A DNA stretch of 54,556 nucleotides from the NCBI RefSeq assembly GCF_014698505.1, contig NZ_JACJTD010000046.1, positions 1 to 54,556 of the forward strand. Reading direction: 5' to 3'. Shown here one piece after another: positions 35,663 through 44,496 of this stretch. The stretch is from Nostoc foliaceum FACHB-393 (GTDB lineage Bacteria; Cyanobacteriota; Cyanobacteriia; Cyanobacteriales; Nostocaceae). A program made the translations under genes and the position numbers. The notes below the pieces were generated by a model. The model saw only the letters and a list, made by a program, of their open reading frames with translations. It was not told the DNA's origin and did not search any database. Each line of letters opens with the position of its first letter. Positions within the stretch are counted from its first letter, which is position 1.

Positions 35663-37108
35663 TTAATTTCGGTGCCAGCGTGTACCATCACGGCTATCAA
35701 TTAGCGTAATACCTTCTGCTTGGAGTTCGTCACGAATGCGATCGCTTTCGGCAAAATTTTTGCCTTTACGTGCTTCTTGCCTTTGCTGAATTTTCGCTTC
35801 AATTTCCGCATCGCTTAAACCACTACTCTTGTCAGTTTCAGCTTCTATCTCGGCTTTTAAGCCCAAAACTCCAGCCAATGTAACAAGAGTTTGCCATTGA
35901 CGCTTTAATTCATCAGGGGAAGTTTCGGTTTTCCCTTCATGCACAATAATATTTCCTTCACGGCGCAGCTCTTTAGCTAATTCAAACAGAACTGTTAATC
36001 CACCAGGAAAATTAAAGTCGTTATTCACAGTTTCTTGAAAGCGTTCAACAGTTTCAGCGAGTAGTGGAGCAGTTTCCACTCCCCAGCCTAGTTGTTTGCC
36101 GTATTGGTAGCCGAAGAGTAAACCTTCTTTAATGGTGTGCCAACCGTTGGTTGCTGCGGCGATCGCTTCGTCGGTAAAATCAATTGGGGTACGATATTGA
36201 GCGGTCAGCACGAACAACCGCACTGCCATCGGGTCAACTCCTCGATCCAGTAATTCTCGAATAGTGATAAAGTTGCCCAAAGATTTGGACATTTTTTCAC
36301 CATCTACTTTCACCATGCCGTTATGAAGCCAGTAACGCGCCAGAGGTTTTCCTGTCACAGCTTCAGATTGGGCAATTTCGTTTTCGTGATGAGGAAAAAT
36401 TAAGTCAGCACCACCAGCATGAATATCTATGGTATCACCCAAGCGATCGCGCACCATTGCCGAGCATTCAATGTGCCACCCTGGACGACCTGCGCCCCAA
36501 GGTGATTCCCAAGCAGGTTCTCCCGGTTTTGCTGCCTTCCATAAAGCAAAATCAAAGGGATCTTTCTTTTTCTGATATTCTGGATCTTCTACGTTGACGC
36601 GATCGCTTTTCCCGGCTTGCATATCTTCTAACTTGCGTCCAGAAAGCTTGCCATACTCAGCAAACTGCCGCACTGCATAATACACATCGCCGTCAGCAGG
36701 GTAAGCAAAGCCCTTATTTTCCAACTCATGAATTAACCGTTGAATACCATTCATCGTATGGGTAGCACGGGGATACTCATCAGCTTCTTTGATTCCCAGC
36801 CGCGCCATATCCTCAAAATATGCTTTGATAAAGCGATCGGCTACAGCTTCCATTGATGAATGTTCAACGCAGGCTCGATTGAGAATCTTGTCATCAATAT
36901 CGGTAAAATTTTGGATATATCGGACTTCATAGCCGATAAACTGGAGGTATCGGCGGATTACATCCCAAACGATGCAAGCTCTCGCATGACCCAAATGGCA
37001 GTAGTCGTACACCGTCACGCCGCAGTAATACATCTTAACCTTGCCTGGTTCGACTGTTTCAAACGGTTCTTGACGACGGGTGAGGGTATTGTAAAGGGTT
37101 AGGGTCAT
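35663..37108 (-). CDS. cysS: Cysteinyl-tRNA synthetase
   Basis: Class I synthetase charging tRNA-Cys. The frame is open from 37177, but MTLTLYNTLTRRQEPF (ATG at 37108) is the canonical start and gives 481 residues. Motifs are HLGH (38-41, HIGH-equivalent), the zinc-site Cys29 in MYYCGVTVYDYCH, WHIECSAM (third zinc Cys), HHENEIAQSEA and KMSKSLGNF (KMSKS). The C-terminal DALR region and final GITLIDSRDGTRW are usual. It is divergent from the CobW-type gene. Confidence 0.96.
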   Translation of the reverse strand: MTLTLYNTLTRRQEPFETVEPGKVKMYYCGVTVYDYCHLGHARACIVWDVIRRYLQFIGYEVRYIQNFTDIDDKILNRACVEHSSMEAVADRFIKAYFEDMARLGIKEADEYPRATHTMNGIQRLIHELENKGFAYPADGDVYYAVRQFAEYGKLSGRKLEDMQAGKSDRVNVEDPEYQKKKDPFDFALWKAAKPGEPAWESPWGAGRPGWHIECSAMVRDRLGDTIDIHAGGADLIFPHHENEIAQSEAVTGKPLARYWLHNGMVKVDGEKMSKSLGNFITIRELLDRGVDPMAVRLFVLTAQYRTPIDFTDEAIAAATNGWHTIKEGLLFGYQYGKQLGWGVETAPLLAETVERFQETVNNDFNFPGGLTVLFELAKELRREGNIIVHEGKTETSPDELKRQWQTLVTLAGVLGLKAEIEAETDKSSGLSDAEIEAKIQQRQEARKGKNFAESDRIRDELQAEGITLIDSRDGTRWHRN

Positions 37109-37245
37109 AACAGAGTAATGCTGAAATAAGAAGATACGTAATAATAGGGTAAAGCAGCTGGGATGACAGTCCAGCATCCCTATGCTAGTGTTTTCTGGAC
37201 TATCTGCGCTACATTACTATTTTTTGACTATTTGATAACAGCGCT

Positions 37246-38355
37246 ATGCAATCAGCAGTTACACCCGAATCTTCGGCAATGGATACGCCTAAACAAGGAA
37301 TGCCAGTAACAATTATTACGGGTTTTCTAGGTAGTGGCAAGACGACTTTACTTAATCATATCCTCAACAATCAACAGGGTTTGAAAACCGCTGTTCTAGT
37401 GAATGAATTTGGCGAAATTGGCATCGATAACGAGCTAATTGTTTCCACTGGTGAGAACATGGTGGAGCTAAATAATGGTTGTATTTGCTGCACTATTAAT
37501 AATGATTTGGTAGATGCAGTTTACAAAGTTTTAGAACGCCAAGAAAATCTAGATTATCTAGTAGTGGAAACAACTGGGTTGGCAGATCCGCTACCAGTCG
37601 CTCTAACATTTCTGGGTACAGAATTGCGAGATTTAACTCGTTTAGATTCGATTATTACCGTAGTAGATGCGGCAAATTACAGCCTAGATTTATTTAACTC
37701 TCAGGCAGCATACAGCCAGATTGCCTATGGTGATGTAATTGTGCTGAACAAGACTGATTTGGTTGATGAAGCCACTTTGAATGAGTTAGAAACAAAAATT
37801 AACGAAGTTAAGGAAGGAGCGAGAATTCTCCGCACCACGCGATCGCAAGTTCCACTTCCGTTAATTCTCAGTGTTGGTCTGTTTGAGTCTGATAAATATT
37901 TTGACACAGTGGTGGATGAACACGACCATCACGATCATGAACATCACGATCATCATGATGATCACGATCACTCCACATGCGGTCACGATCATCATGACCA
38001 TGACCACCATGACCACCATCATTCTGACCATTTAGAAAATGATGGTTTTACTTCCATCTCTTTCCAAAGTGACAAGCCTTTTTCTATTAGGAAGTTCCAG
38101 TATTTCTTAGATAACCAGCTACCCTCAAATATCTTCCGAGCGAAGGGGATTATGTGGTTTGATGAAAGTCCGAAGCGTCATATTTTCCACCTTTGCGGCA
38201 AACGCTTCACCTTGGATGATGATGAATGGCAAGGTAAATTGAAAAACCAGCTAGTGCTGATTGGTCAAAATTTGGATCGCGAGGCTTTAATTACTCAACT
38301 CGAAAACTGCATTTGTCTACCTTCAACCTCTCGCGGTAAAGGGTTTGGCAAATAA
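37246..38355 (+). CDS. CobW/COG0523-type G3E GTPase with His-rich loop
   Basis: 369 residues. G3E GTPases of this group act as metal chaperones, often for zinc or cobalt. Walker A is GFLGSGKTT (26-34), the metal-binding CxCC is CICC (79-82), the Walker B-like segment is ETTGLADP and the guanine motif NKTD is at 168-171. Residues 226-262 are a His/Asp run (DHHDHEHHDHHDDHDHS...) with more than 20 His, suited to metal capture. The C-terminal CobW_C domain has FSIRKFQYFLDNQLPSNIFRAKG. No Zur box was seen upstream. MDTPKQG is an alternative start. Confidence 0.92.
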   Translation: MQSAVTPESSAMDTPKQGMPVTIITGFLGSGKTTLLNHILNNQQGLKTAVLVNEFGEIGIDNELIVSTGENMVELNNGCICCTINNDLVDAVYKVLERQENLDYLVVETTGLADPLPVALTFLGTELRDLTRLDSIITVVDAANYSLDLFNSQAAYSQIAYGDVIVLNKTDLVDEATLNELETKINEVKEGARILRTTRSQVPLPLILSVGLFESDKYFDTVVDEHDHHDHEHHDHHDDHDHSTCGHDHHDHDHHDHHHSDHLENDGFTSISFQSDKPFSIRKFQYFLDNQLPSNIFRAKGIMWFDESPKRHIFHLCGKRFTLDDDEWQGKLKNQLVLIGQNLDREALITQLENCICLPSTSRGKGFGK

Positions 38356-38365
38356 AAGTTAGGAG

Positions 38366-38393
38366 GTACAGACGCGATTAATCGCGTCTGTAC
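38366..38393. repeat. 28-bp perfect palindrome
   Basis: GTACAGACGCGATT followed by its exact complement AATCGCGTCTGTAC, ten bases after the CobW-type stop codon. A partial copy (CGATTAATCGCGTCTGTAC, 46177-46195) follows mutM, so it is a dispersed element. Confidence 0.8.
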
Positions 38394-38420
38394 AAACGTT
38401 AGGAGTTAAAAGTTTATTGA

Positions 38421-38475
38421 TTATACTCGTTCCCAGGTTCTACCTGGGAATGCATTCCCAATGGCTCCGCCATCG
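38421..38475. repeat. TTCCCAGG repeat with hairpin
   Basis: TCGTTCCCAGGTTCTACCTG with GGGAATGCATTCCCAATGG after it: CCCAGG/CCTGGG and GGGAATGCATTCCC arms. This is a repeat type widespread in bacterial genomes including cyanobacteria. Confidence 0.65.
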
Positions 38476-38502
38476 ATTTTGAACAATGAAAATCAGAGAA
38501 TA

Positions 38503-38531
38503 GCGTAGGCGTAGCCCGTCGTAGACATCGC
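38503..38531 (+). repeat. 29-bp interspersed repeat, copy 3
   Basis: Same start GCGTAGGCGTAGCCC and ATCGC end as copies 1 and 2, with a few substitutions in the middle (CGTCGTAGAC). Confidence 0.75.
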
Positions 38532-38571
38532 TTCCTCACTCCCCTGCGTTTACGCGCGAGTGTTTCGCCAA

Positions 38572-38598
38572 TAATTACGAATTACGAATTACGAATTA
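38572..38598 (+). repeat. ATTACGA heptamer array before dtd
   Basis: Three to four tandem ATTACGA units, ending six bases before the dtd start codon, so the array occupies the place of the leader and ribosome binding site. Confidence 0.8.
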
Positions 38599-38604
38599 GT
38601 TAAA

Positions 38605-39057
38605 ATGCGCGTTGTTATCCAGCGAGTTAAATCATCTCAAGTTACAGTTAATGGTGAAATTGTCGGTAAAGTTGGGCGGGGGCTAAATTTGCTCGTAGGT
38701 ATAGCCAATACCGATACTGATGCTGAAATCGACTGGATGGTGCGTAAGTGCTTAGAATTACGGCTGTTTCCTGACCAAGAAGGAGACGACCGTTGGCAAA
38801 AATCTATACAAGAAATTAGTGGCGATTTGTTAGTCGTCAGTCAGTTTACCCTTTATGGTGACTGTCGCAAAGGTCGCCGTCCTTCTTTTGACCGTTCAGC
38901 TGCTCCCCAATCGGCAGAAGATTTGTATAATCGTTTTGTTATCAAGTTAAGAGCTAGCGGGTTGCAGGTAGAAACAGGTAAATTTGGTGCAATGATGCAA
39001 GTTACAATAGAAAATGATGGCCCCGTAACTTTATTACTTGAAAAAGAAGCGATTTAA
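38605..39057 (+). CDS. dtd: D-aminoacyl-tRNA deacylase
   Basis: DTD removes D-amino acids and glycine wrongly attached to tRNA. 150 residues of normal length: MRVVIQRVKSSQVTV, GLNLLVGI, the SQFTLYGD active segment (SQF motif) and the cross-dimer GPVT motif near the end (NDGPVTLLLE). It begins right after an ATTACGA heptamer array. No adjacent gene is functionally linked. Confidence 0.95.
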   Translation: MRVVIQRVKSSQVTVNGEIVGKVGRGLNLLVGIANTDTDAEIDWMVRKCLELRLFPDQEGDDRWQKSIQEISGDLLVVSQFTLYGDCRKGRRPSFDRSAAPQSAEDLYNRFVIKLRASGLQVETGKFGAMMQVTIENDGPVTLLLEKEAI

Positions 39058-39160
39058 GTGTGTACACTAAAAACTGAATAACAGTAGTCTCTAGACCGTG
39101 GTGTTCTAATTGATGAGAGAATATTAAATTAACCATCACAAAAGTTTAAATTCATTCATC

Positions 39161-39502
39161 ATGGCGAAAATCCAGTTTTCTAAAGGTCTTGACGAAGAGG
39201 TAACTCCAGAGGTGCGCTTGACGCGATCGCGCACTGGCGACAGTGGTACAGCAACATTTATTTTTACGAATCCGAAGATTTTAGATCAAGGTAGCACCGA
39301 AGATATTACCGGGATGTACCTGATTGACGAAGAAGGGGAGATAATTACCCGTGAAGTTAAAGCTAAATTTATCAACGGTAAACCGGAAGCATTAGAAGCA
39401 CTTTACGTGATGAAATCTGCCCAAGAATGGGAGCGCTTTATGCGCTTCATGGAGCGGTATGCTGAAGAAAACGATTTGGGACTGAGCAAAAATGAGGCAT
39501 AG
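39161..39502 (+). CDS. psb28: Photosystem II assembly factor Psb28
   Basis: Psb28 binds PSII intermediates lacking the oxygen-evolving cluster and helps assembly and chlorophyll-protein synthesis. 113 residues: MAKIQFSKGLDEEVTPEVRL, TRSRTGDSGTATFIF, GMYLIDEEGEI and the C-terminal MKSAQEWERFMRFMERYAEEN. Full length, start fixed by the conserved N-terminus. It sits about 100 bp after dtd and is followed by CAATGCC-type repeats. Confidence 0.94.
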   Translation: MAKIQFSKGLDEEVTPEVRLTRSRTGDSGTATFIFTNPKILDQGSTEDITGMYLIDEEGEIITREVKAKFINGKPEALEALYVMKSAQEWERFMRFMERYAEENDLGLSKNEA

Positions 39503-39606
39503 GGCATAAGGCATAGAGCATTGGGTCATAGGTAATTATTGTCATGCCCAATGCGCCATTCGCCATCCCCAATTATCCATGATCAAAAGTTCATGACTGA
39601 CCTACA
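39503..39606. repeat. GGCATAGGGCAT repeat between psb28 and moaB
   Basis: Degenerate units GGCATAGGGCATAAGGCAT, then ATGCCCAATGCGCCATTCGC. Same general kind as the CAATGCCC repeats at 29076-29098 and 44696-44711. Confidence 0.6.
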
Positions 39607-40116
39607 ATGCCACAACCTCACCCAGACTCGTCTAAAATTACGGTAACTTGTGCTGTGGTTACTGTCAGCGATACACGCACTTTGGAAACAGACAAAAGTG
39701 GTCAGCTAATTAAGCAGTTACTCCTTGCTGCAAATCATGCTATAGGAGCCTACACGATTATCAAAGATGAACCAACACAAATTCAAGGGCAGATAGAAAA
39801 TCTAGGTAAAAGCCCAAATTTGGATGCTGTAATTTTCAGTGGTGGTACAGGTATTGCACCAAGAGATACTACCTACGATGCTATTGAGAAGTTATTAGAG
39901 AAAACCTTACCGGGATTTGGTGAGTTATTTCGTTTTTTAAGTTATCAAGAAATTGGTTCGCGGGCGATCGCTTCTCGCGCTGTTGCTGGTGTTTATCAAA
40001 ATAAATTAATCTTCTCGCTTCCTGGTTCTAGTAATGCTGTGCGACTGGCTATGGAAAAACTGATTTTACCCGAACTCACTCACTTGGTAAGTCAGGTTTG
40101 TAAGGAAGTGAAATAA
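39607..40116 (+). CDS. moaB: Molybdenum cofactor biosynthesis protein MoaB
   Basis: 169 residues of the MoaB/MogA group, which adenylylates molybdopterin before metal insertion. Seen are ITVTCAVVTVSDTRT, KSGQLIKQLL, the SGGTG nucleotide motif in VIFSGGTGIAPRDTTYDAI, FRFLSYQEIGSRAIASRA and LPGSSNAVRLAMEKLILPEL. Nostoc needs molybdenum cofactor for nitrate reductase. It stands alone; no other moa gene is nearby. Confidence 0.93.
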   Translation: MPQPHPDSSKITVTCAVVTVSDTRTLETDKSGQLIKQLLLAANHAIGAYTIIKDEPTQIQGQIENLGKSPNLDAVIFSGGTGIAPRDTTYDAIEKLLEKTLPGFGELFRFLSYQEIGSRAIASRAVAGVYQNKLIFSLPGSSNAVRLAMEKLILPELTHLVSQVCKEVK

Positions 40117-40126
40117 GCAGCCTTTC

Positions 40127-40216
40127 AAAAAGTTACCATGATAACTTTTGTGAACTAGCTACACTGACCTGACGGTTCAGTGTCAGCCTTCTTGCTGAAT
40201 CAGGTAAAACTAAGGC
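40127..40216 (+). other. Structured leader/terminator region before the GGDEF gene
   Basis: A palindrome AAAAGTTACCATGATAACTTTT (40127-40148, arms AAAAGTTA/TAACTTTT) may end moaB. Two more stems follow: ACACTGA/TCAGTGT (40161-40183) and GCCTT/AAGGC (40186-40216). It could be a leader of the next gene; no riboswitch class is recognised. Confidence 0.3.
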
Positions 40217-40307
40217 ATGAGGCAGTGAAATCATCCTTTCTATGCTTACATTTTCAGGTTACCCAGAATTATAGTGAATCGGATGAAATATTAATATCAG
40301 GTCAACA

Positions 40308-42062
40308 ATGGAGCCTATTTACTGGAATTGCATAATTGCTCACAGCATTACTGCATTTTCATACTTTGGCATCCCTACAGTAATAGGGGTTTTCTTTGCT
40401 AAAACTAAGGCAACTATACCTTCTAAGTTTTGGCTAGCCTTTCTCTTATCAGGTGGATTCGTACTATTTTGCGGATTTCATCACCTTCTGGCGATCTTTG
40501 AACCACATTCGGTAGTGTCGCTGTTGCACTTAGGTGTACTTGATGTAATGGCGTTTGTTTCCTTGTCTGCTTTACTCTACATGATGCCAACTGCTTATCA
40601 AATTGTAGAGGCGATCGCGAAATCTCAAGAAGATACCCGCGAACTTCAACGCAGCCAGCAGATGCAACGGCTATTCCTAGATCAGGGGCCATTTCTAGCC
40701 TATATCAAAGATGAGCAATCTAGAATGCTCTACTACAACCAGGAAATACAGTCTAGATTTTCGGTAAATCCCCAAGAATGGGTGGGAAAAACAGATAGTG
40801 AAGTTTTGACAGATCCAGAAGAGGCGCGACGGGTAATGGAAAACGATCAAGTCGTTTTGAGGACTGTACGCCCCTTAAGGCTGATTGAAGAGGTAAAGAT
40901 GCCTGGTCATGATCAGCCGTGCTACTGGCTATCGTTTAAGTTTCCGTTTAACGATTACGCAACGGGCGCTTACCGTATTGGTGGGATCAGTATCGAGATT
41001 ACAGAATCTATAGAAGCACAGCGATCGCTAACTGACTTAAATCGGCAGTTAGAAGAAAAAGCACTGGAATTAGAGGCAAAAAAACGAGAACTTATATATC
41101 TCTCAGATATGGCGGATATGCTTTATTCCTGCGAGTCTGAAAATGAGATGTATCAAGTGGTCGCTTTAACCTGTTCTAAGCTATTTCCTAAAATGAGTGG
41201 TTCTATCTATATAATTGCTAATTCCAAGAATTATGTTCAGATGAATAGTTTTTGGGGAGGTCAAAGAAGCAGTAAAGAAATATTTTCATTATCCGATTGT
41301 TGGGCATTGCGGAGAGGAAAATTAAACCTTTTATCGCCCCATAATAATTCAGGACTAATGTGCAGTCACTTAATACAGCCTCTTAGCGGCACACATTTGT
41401 GTGTTCCATTGTTTGGACAAGGCGAAGTAGTTGGGATCTTACACATCGATACGCTTGAAGAAATCAGTCCAGAAGCTCAACAAATTACTGAGATTATTGC
41501 TAGAACATTAGGTATTGCACTGAATAATCTATCGATCAAACAACGTCTAACCCATGATAGCTTGCGGGATGGGATGACCCAACTATTCAATCAAAGCTAT
41601 ATGCAAAGCATAACGGAACAGAGGCTAGCCGAAGCTGAAAGGTTGGGACAACCTCTTAGTGTTATTTTCCTTGATATTGATAACTTCAAATCCTACAACT
41701 CGCGCTATGGGCACGTAACTGCCAACATTGTTCTCCAAGGATTAGCAAAGCTGCTGTTAAAATCTATTCGCTCTTTTGACATTGCTTGCAGATGGGGTGG
41801 TGAAGAATTTGTGATTGTGATGCCTAATATGACGCTGGAAACCCTCAGAAAGCGAGTAGAACAACTCAGGATAGATATTGAACAAATGCAATTGAAGGAC
41901 GGCGATCGTATTCTCGAAAGCATTACTGCTTCTTTTGGAATAGCTGTATCAGAACCAGGGATTACGGTTAAGGATTTTCTAGATCGGGCAAATCAAGCGA
42001 TGCTTGAGGCAAAGCGAACAGGGAAGAATCGGGTTATGGAGTATGTAAACAACTATTATTAA
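40308..42062 (+). CDS. Ethylene-receptor-like membrane diguanylate cyclase (PAS-GAF-GGDEF)
   Basis: 584 residues. Residues 7-100 form three membrane helices like the ETR1 ethylene-binding domain: AFSYFGIP in helix 1, VLFCGFHHLLAIF in helix 2 with Cys55 and His59 at the copper-ligand spacing, and a third helix ending in MMPTAYQI. The helix-1 Asp of plant ETR1 appears to be His12. Then PAS (118-235), a coiled coil, GAF (about 268-405) and GGDEF (about 415-580), with intact GGEEF (497-501) and I-site RSFD (488-491). It probably links a membrane signal to c-di-GMP. Ethylene itself is not shown to be the ligand. Confidence 0.85.
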   Translation: MEPIYWNCIIAHSITAFSYFGIPTVIGVFFAKTKATIPSKFWLAFLLSGGFVLFCGFHHLLAIFEPHSVVSLLHLGVLDVMAFVSLSALLYMMPTAYQIVEAIAKSQEDTRELQRSQQMQRLFLDQGPFLAYIKDEQSRMLYYNQEIQSRFSVNPQEWVGKTDSEVLTDPEEARRVMENDQVVLRTVRPLRLIEEVKMPGHDQPCYWLSFKFPFNDYATGAYRIGGISIEITESIEAQRSLTDLNRQLEEKALELEAKKRELIYLSDMADMLYSCESENEMYQVVALTCSKLFPKMSGSIYIIANSKNYVQMNSFWGGQRSSKEIFSLSDCWALRRGKLNLLSPHNNSGLMCSHLIQPLSGTHLCVPLFGQGEVVGILHIDTLEEISPEAQQITEIIARTLGIALNNLSIKQRLTHDSLRDGMTQLFNQSYMQSITEQRLAEAERLGQPLSVIFLDIDNFKSYNSRYGHVTANIVLQGLAKLLLKSIRSFDIACRWGGEEFVIVMPNMTLETLRKRVEQLRIDIEQMQLKDGDRILESITASFGIAVSEPGITVKDFLDRANQAMLEAKRTGKNRVMEYVNNYY

Positions 42063-42164
42063 TTGATAATTCAAAAAACCTTAAGTGGTAAATAAGCAGC
42101 CCTTCAGTCGGTATCAAATGTCAAACTTTCCAGCATGAAATCAGAAACTCATAAATTTTCTGTA

Positions 42165-42199
42165 TAAAAAAACAACTCCCTGAAGATGTGGGAGTTGTC
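42165..42199 (-). terminator. Terminator of mraY (possibly bidirectional)
   Basis: ACAACTCCC pairs with GGGAGTTGT around TGAAGATGT. On the minus strand the stem is followed by TTTTTTT, downstream of mraY; on the + strand a weaker T stretch could also serve the GGDEF gene. Confidence 0.8.
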
Positions 42200-42239
42200 A
42201 TTTTGTATTCGAGCAGTTTTTTAAACGATTCAGAATGGA

Positions 42240-42268
42240 GCGATGCTTGCGGCGGGCTGCGCCTACGC
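42240..42268 (-). repeat. 29-bp interspersed repeat, copy 4, in the mraY 3' end
   Basis: On the minus strand GCGTAGGCGCAGCCC...ATCGC. The TAG of its GCGTAGG start is the mraY stop codon. Confidence 0.8.
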
Positions 42269-43354
42269 CAAGCAGATGGCAGCCAATATAGCAGCGATGA
42301 CATAGAATACTCCAACCACTTGCAATTCTGACCAGCCAGTCAGTTCTAAATGATGGTGTAAGGGTGCCATTTTGAAGAGGCGCTTGCCTTTGCCATCAGG
42401 GCCTTTGGTGGCTTTGTAATAACTTACCTGCGCCATCACTGAAAGAGTTTCTACGAAGAAGATACCACTGAGAATGAACAGAGCTACTAAGGTGTTTGTC
42501 AATAGTGCTACAGCCGCTAAAGCGCCGCCCAGTGCTAAAGAACCGGTATCTCCCATGAAAACGCGGGCTGGGTTACGATTATGGGCTAAGAAACCTAAGC
42601 ACCCACCGCTTAAAGCAGCACAGAAAACCATTAACCCTGGTGCTGTAGGTGCGACTAAAGCACCTAATGCCAAAAGTGCGATCGCTACTGTTCCTGCTGC
42701 CAAGCCATCAATACCATCTGTTAAATTAGTCGCATTACTTTCTGCAACTAACACAAAACCTGCTAAAGGCCAAAATAGGAATCCTAAGGGTAGTGTGAAG
42801 CTCACCCAAGGCAAAGCAATATTTGTAATATTAGAAGGTTGATTAAACATCAGCCATAGACAAAACACAGCCGCAAAGCTTACCTGCAAAGCCAGTTTTG
42901 TTCGGGGAGATATACCTTTATTTGATTTCCGGCGCAGAATTTGCCAATCGTCGAGCCAGCCAATCAATCCATAACTGATTGTCAAAGCCGAAACTGCAAG
43001 TACGTCTGTAGCAAAGTTAGACAATATGCAAGCAATTATCACACCTACAGGTATAAAAAATATACCGCCCATTGTTGGGGTGCCTGCCTTTTTTAGATGG
43101 GCTTGGGGCCCATCTTCGCGAATTATTTGTCCAGTTTTGAGTGCTTGGAGTAGGGGTATTACCCAATAGCCCACGACACCTGAACCCAGCGCACATAAAA
43201 GTAGTGGCAGGGTTAACGACATACTTTGCCAGGGTAGCCTATTGGCCATCGAATCTAAGAAAAATGCTGTTGTACCTAGTCCTACGGCTAATAAAGAGGC
43301 TAGAACGATTCCAGAAATGTTTAATCCTTGCTCAGGAGATAATTTAGCGTCCAC
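42263..43354 (-). CDS. mraY: Phospho-N-acetylmuramoyl-pentapeptide transferase
   Basis: Makes lipid I in peptidoglycan synthesis. 363 residues and about ten membrane helices. Family motifs: KKAGTPTMGGIFF near the N-terminus, ESNATNLTDGIDGLAAG (Asp-rich catalytic loop), GDTGSLALGG and MAPLHHHLELTGWSE. The C-terminus ends QVVGVFYVIAAILAAICLA, and the stop lies in a dispersed 29-bp repeat, so the last residues are repeat-defined. Upstream on the same strand is the DUF3134 gene, 79 bp away. Confidence 0.95.
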   Translation of the reverse strand: MDAKLSPEQGLNISGIVLASLLAVGLGTTAFFLDSMANRLPWQSMSLTLPLLLCALGSGVVGYWVIPLLQALKTGQIIREDGPQAHLKKAGTPTMGGIFFIPVGVIIACILSNFATDVLAVSALTISYGLIGWLDDWQILRRKSNKGISPRTKLALQVSFAAVFCLWLMFNQPSNITNIALPWVSFTLPLGFLFWPLAGFVLVAESNATNLTDGIDGLAAGTVAIALLALGALVAPTAPGLMVFCAALSGGCLGFLAHNRNPARVFMGDTGSLALGGALAAVALLTNTLVALFILSGIFFVETLSVMAQVSYYKATKGPDGKGKRLFKMAPLHHHLELTGWSELQVVGVFYVIAAILAAICLA

Positions 43355-43433
43355 AGAAGTTTCCCTTCACTCCACACTTATAAAACTGAATACCAGGAAC
43401 TAGGGATACTACCAAGTCCCTAGCCTGAAAAGG

Positions 43434-43670
43434 CTAATCCTCGGCGATTCCTATATCGTCATCATCATCCAGGTCGTAGCCAATTCCATCTTCTACACCC
43501 ATTAGGGAGTCTATTTCTTCTTCGTCATCTTGAAAATCCGGTTCGTGAACGTCACGCGCGATGATCCTACCGTTGGTTTGCAACCAGTCCAATAAAGAGG
43601 ACTCTTGCTTTAAGGGGATGACATCAGCTCGCTGATTACGGGGTACTTCACGTAATGGAGAGTTCAACAT
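43434..43670 (-). CDS. DUF3134 family protein
   Basis: 78 residues, very acidic. SLLDWLQTNGRIIARDVHEPDF and the Asp/Glu-rich end (EEIDSLMGVEDGIGYDLDDDDDI) match DUF3134, a small cyanobacterial family of unknown function. No membrane segment. It may be cotranscribed with mraY. Confidence 0.8.
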   Translation of the reverse strand: MLNSPLREVPRNQRADVIPLKQESSLLDWLQTNGRIIARDVHEPDFQDDEEEIDSLMGVEDGIGYDLDDDDDIGIAED

Positions 43671-43911
43671 ATCGAGGAGGACAAGAAAAGGTTTACGTAA
43701 GTTGACATTTAGAGTCTATCACTTGACACGGATTAATTTAGTTATCCTTTCAACCCTTTAGTTGATAAATCCGCATTCAGATAGAAATTTTTTATTTAAT
43801 AGGCATATCGCTTAGGTCAAGCGATTATTAGTAATTTTTATGGCACTACACATAGGTCATGAATATCTTGTTTATGCTGATGGAAAGGACTGATTTTTGA
43901 GGTGACAGGCG

Positions 43912-44496
43912 ATGATGGGAAAAGCGGCTCTAATAGATGCGATCGCTGGTACAAATCGCGGTCTACTGGCGACCCAAGCACAGAAACAGGCTATCTTAGC
44001 AGCGATCGCCAATTTAGAAGATTTTAATCCTACACCCCGTCCGGTAGAAGCTAACAATTTGCTAGATGGCAATTGGCGATTACTATACACCACTAGCAAG
44101 GCTCTTTTAAACTTAGATCGTTTACCTTTGTGCAAACTGGGTCAAATCTATCAGTGTATCCGGGTAGATACTGCCAGTGTTTACAACATAGCTGAGATTT
44201 ATGGCCTACCTTTTTTGGAAGGATTAGTCAGCGTTGCTGCAAAATTTGAGCCAGTTTCAGGTCAGCGTGTCCAAGTGAAATTTGAGCGTTCTATTATCGG
44301 CTTACAACGTTTAATAGAATACAATTCTCCGGTAACTTTTATCCAACAAATTGAAGCAGGTAGAAAATTTCCGGGGATTGATTTTGCAATCAAGAGTGAT
44401 AAACAGCAAGGCTGGTTAGATATCACCTATATAGATAACGATCTGCGGATCGGCAGAGGTAACGAGGGGAGCGTGTTTGTACTGAGTAAAACATAA
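43912..44496 (+). CDS. PAP/fibrillin family protein
   Basis: 194 residues of the plastid lipid-associated protein (plastoglobulin/fibrillin) family, which in plants binds lipids at plastoglobules and thylakoids. LIDAIAGTNRGLLAT, LLDGNWRLLYTTSKALLNLDRLPL, IYQCIRV, VQVKFERSIIGLQRL and the C-terminal GWLDITYIDNDLRIGRGNEGSVFVL are family features. Start is ATGATG; either Met is possible. It may help protect thylakoids under stress, by inference from plants. Confidence 0.9.
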   Translation: MMGKAALIDAIAGTNRGLLATQAQKQAILAAIANLEDFNPTPRPVEANNLLDGNWRLLYTTSKALLNLDRLPLCKLGQIYQCIRVDTASVYNIAEIYGLPFLEGLVSVAAKFEPVSGQRVQVKFERSIIGLQRLIEYNSPVTFIQQIEAGRKFPGIDFAIKSDKQQGWLDITYIDNDLRIGRGNEGSVFVLSKT

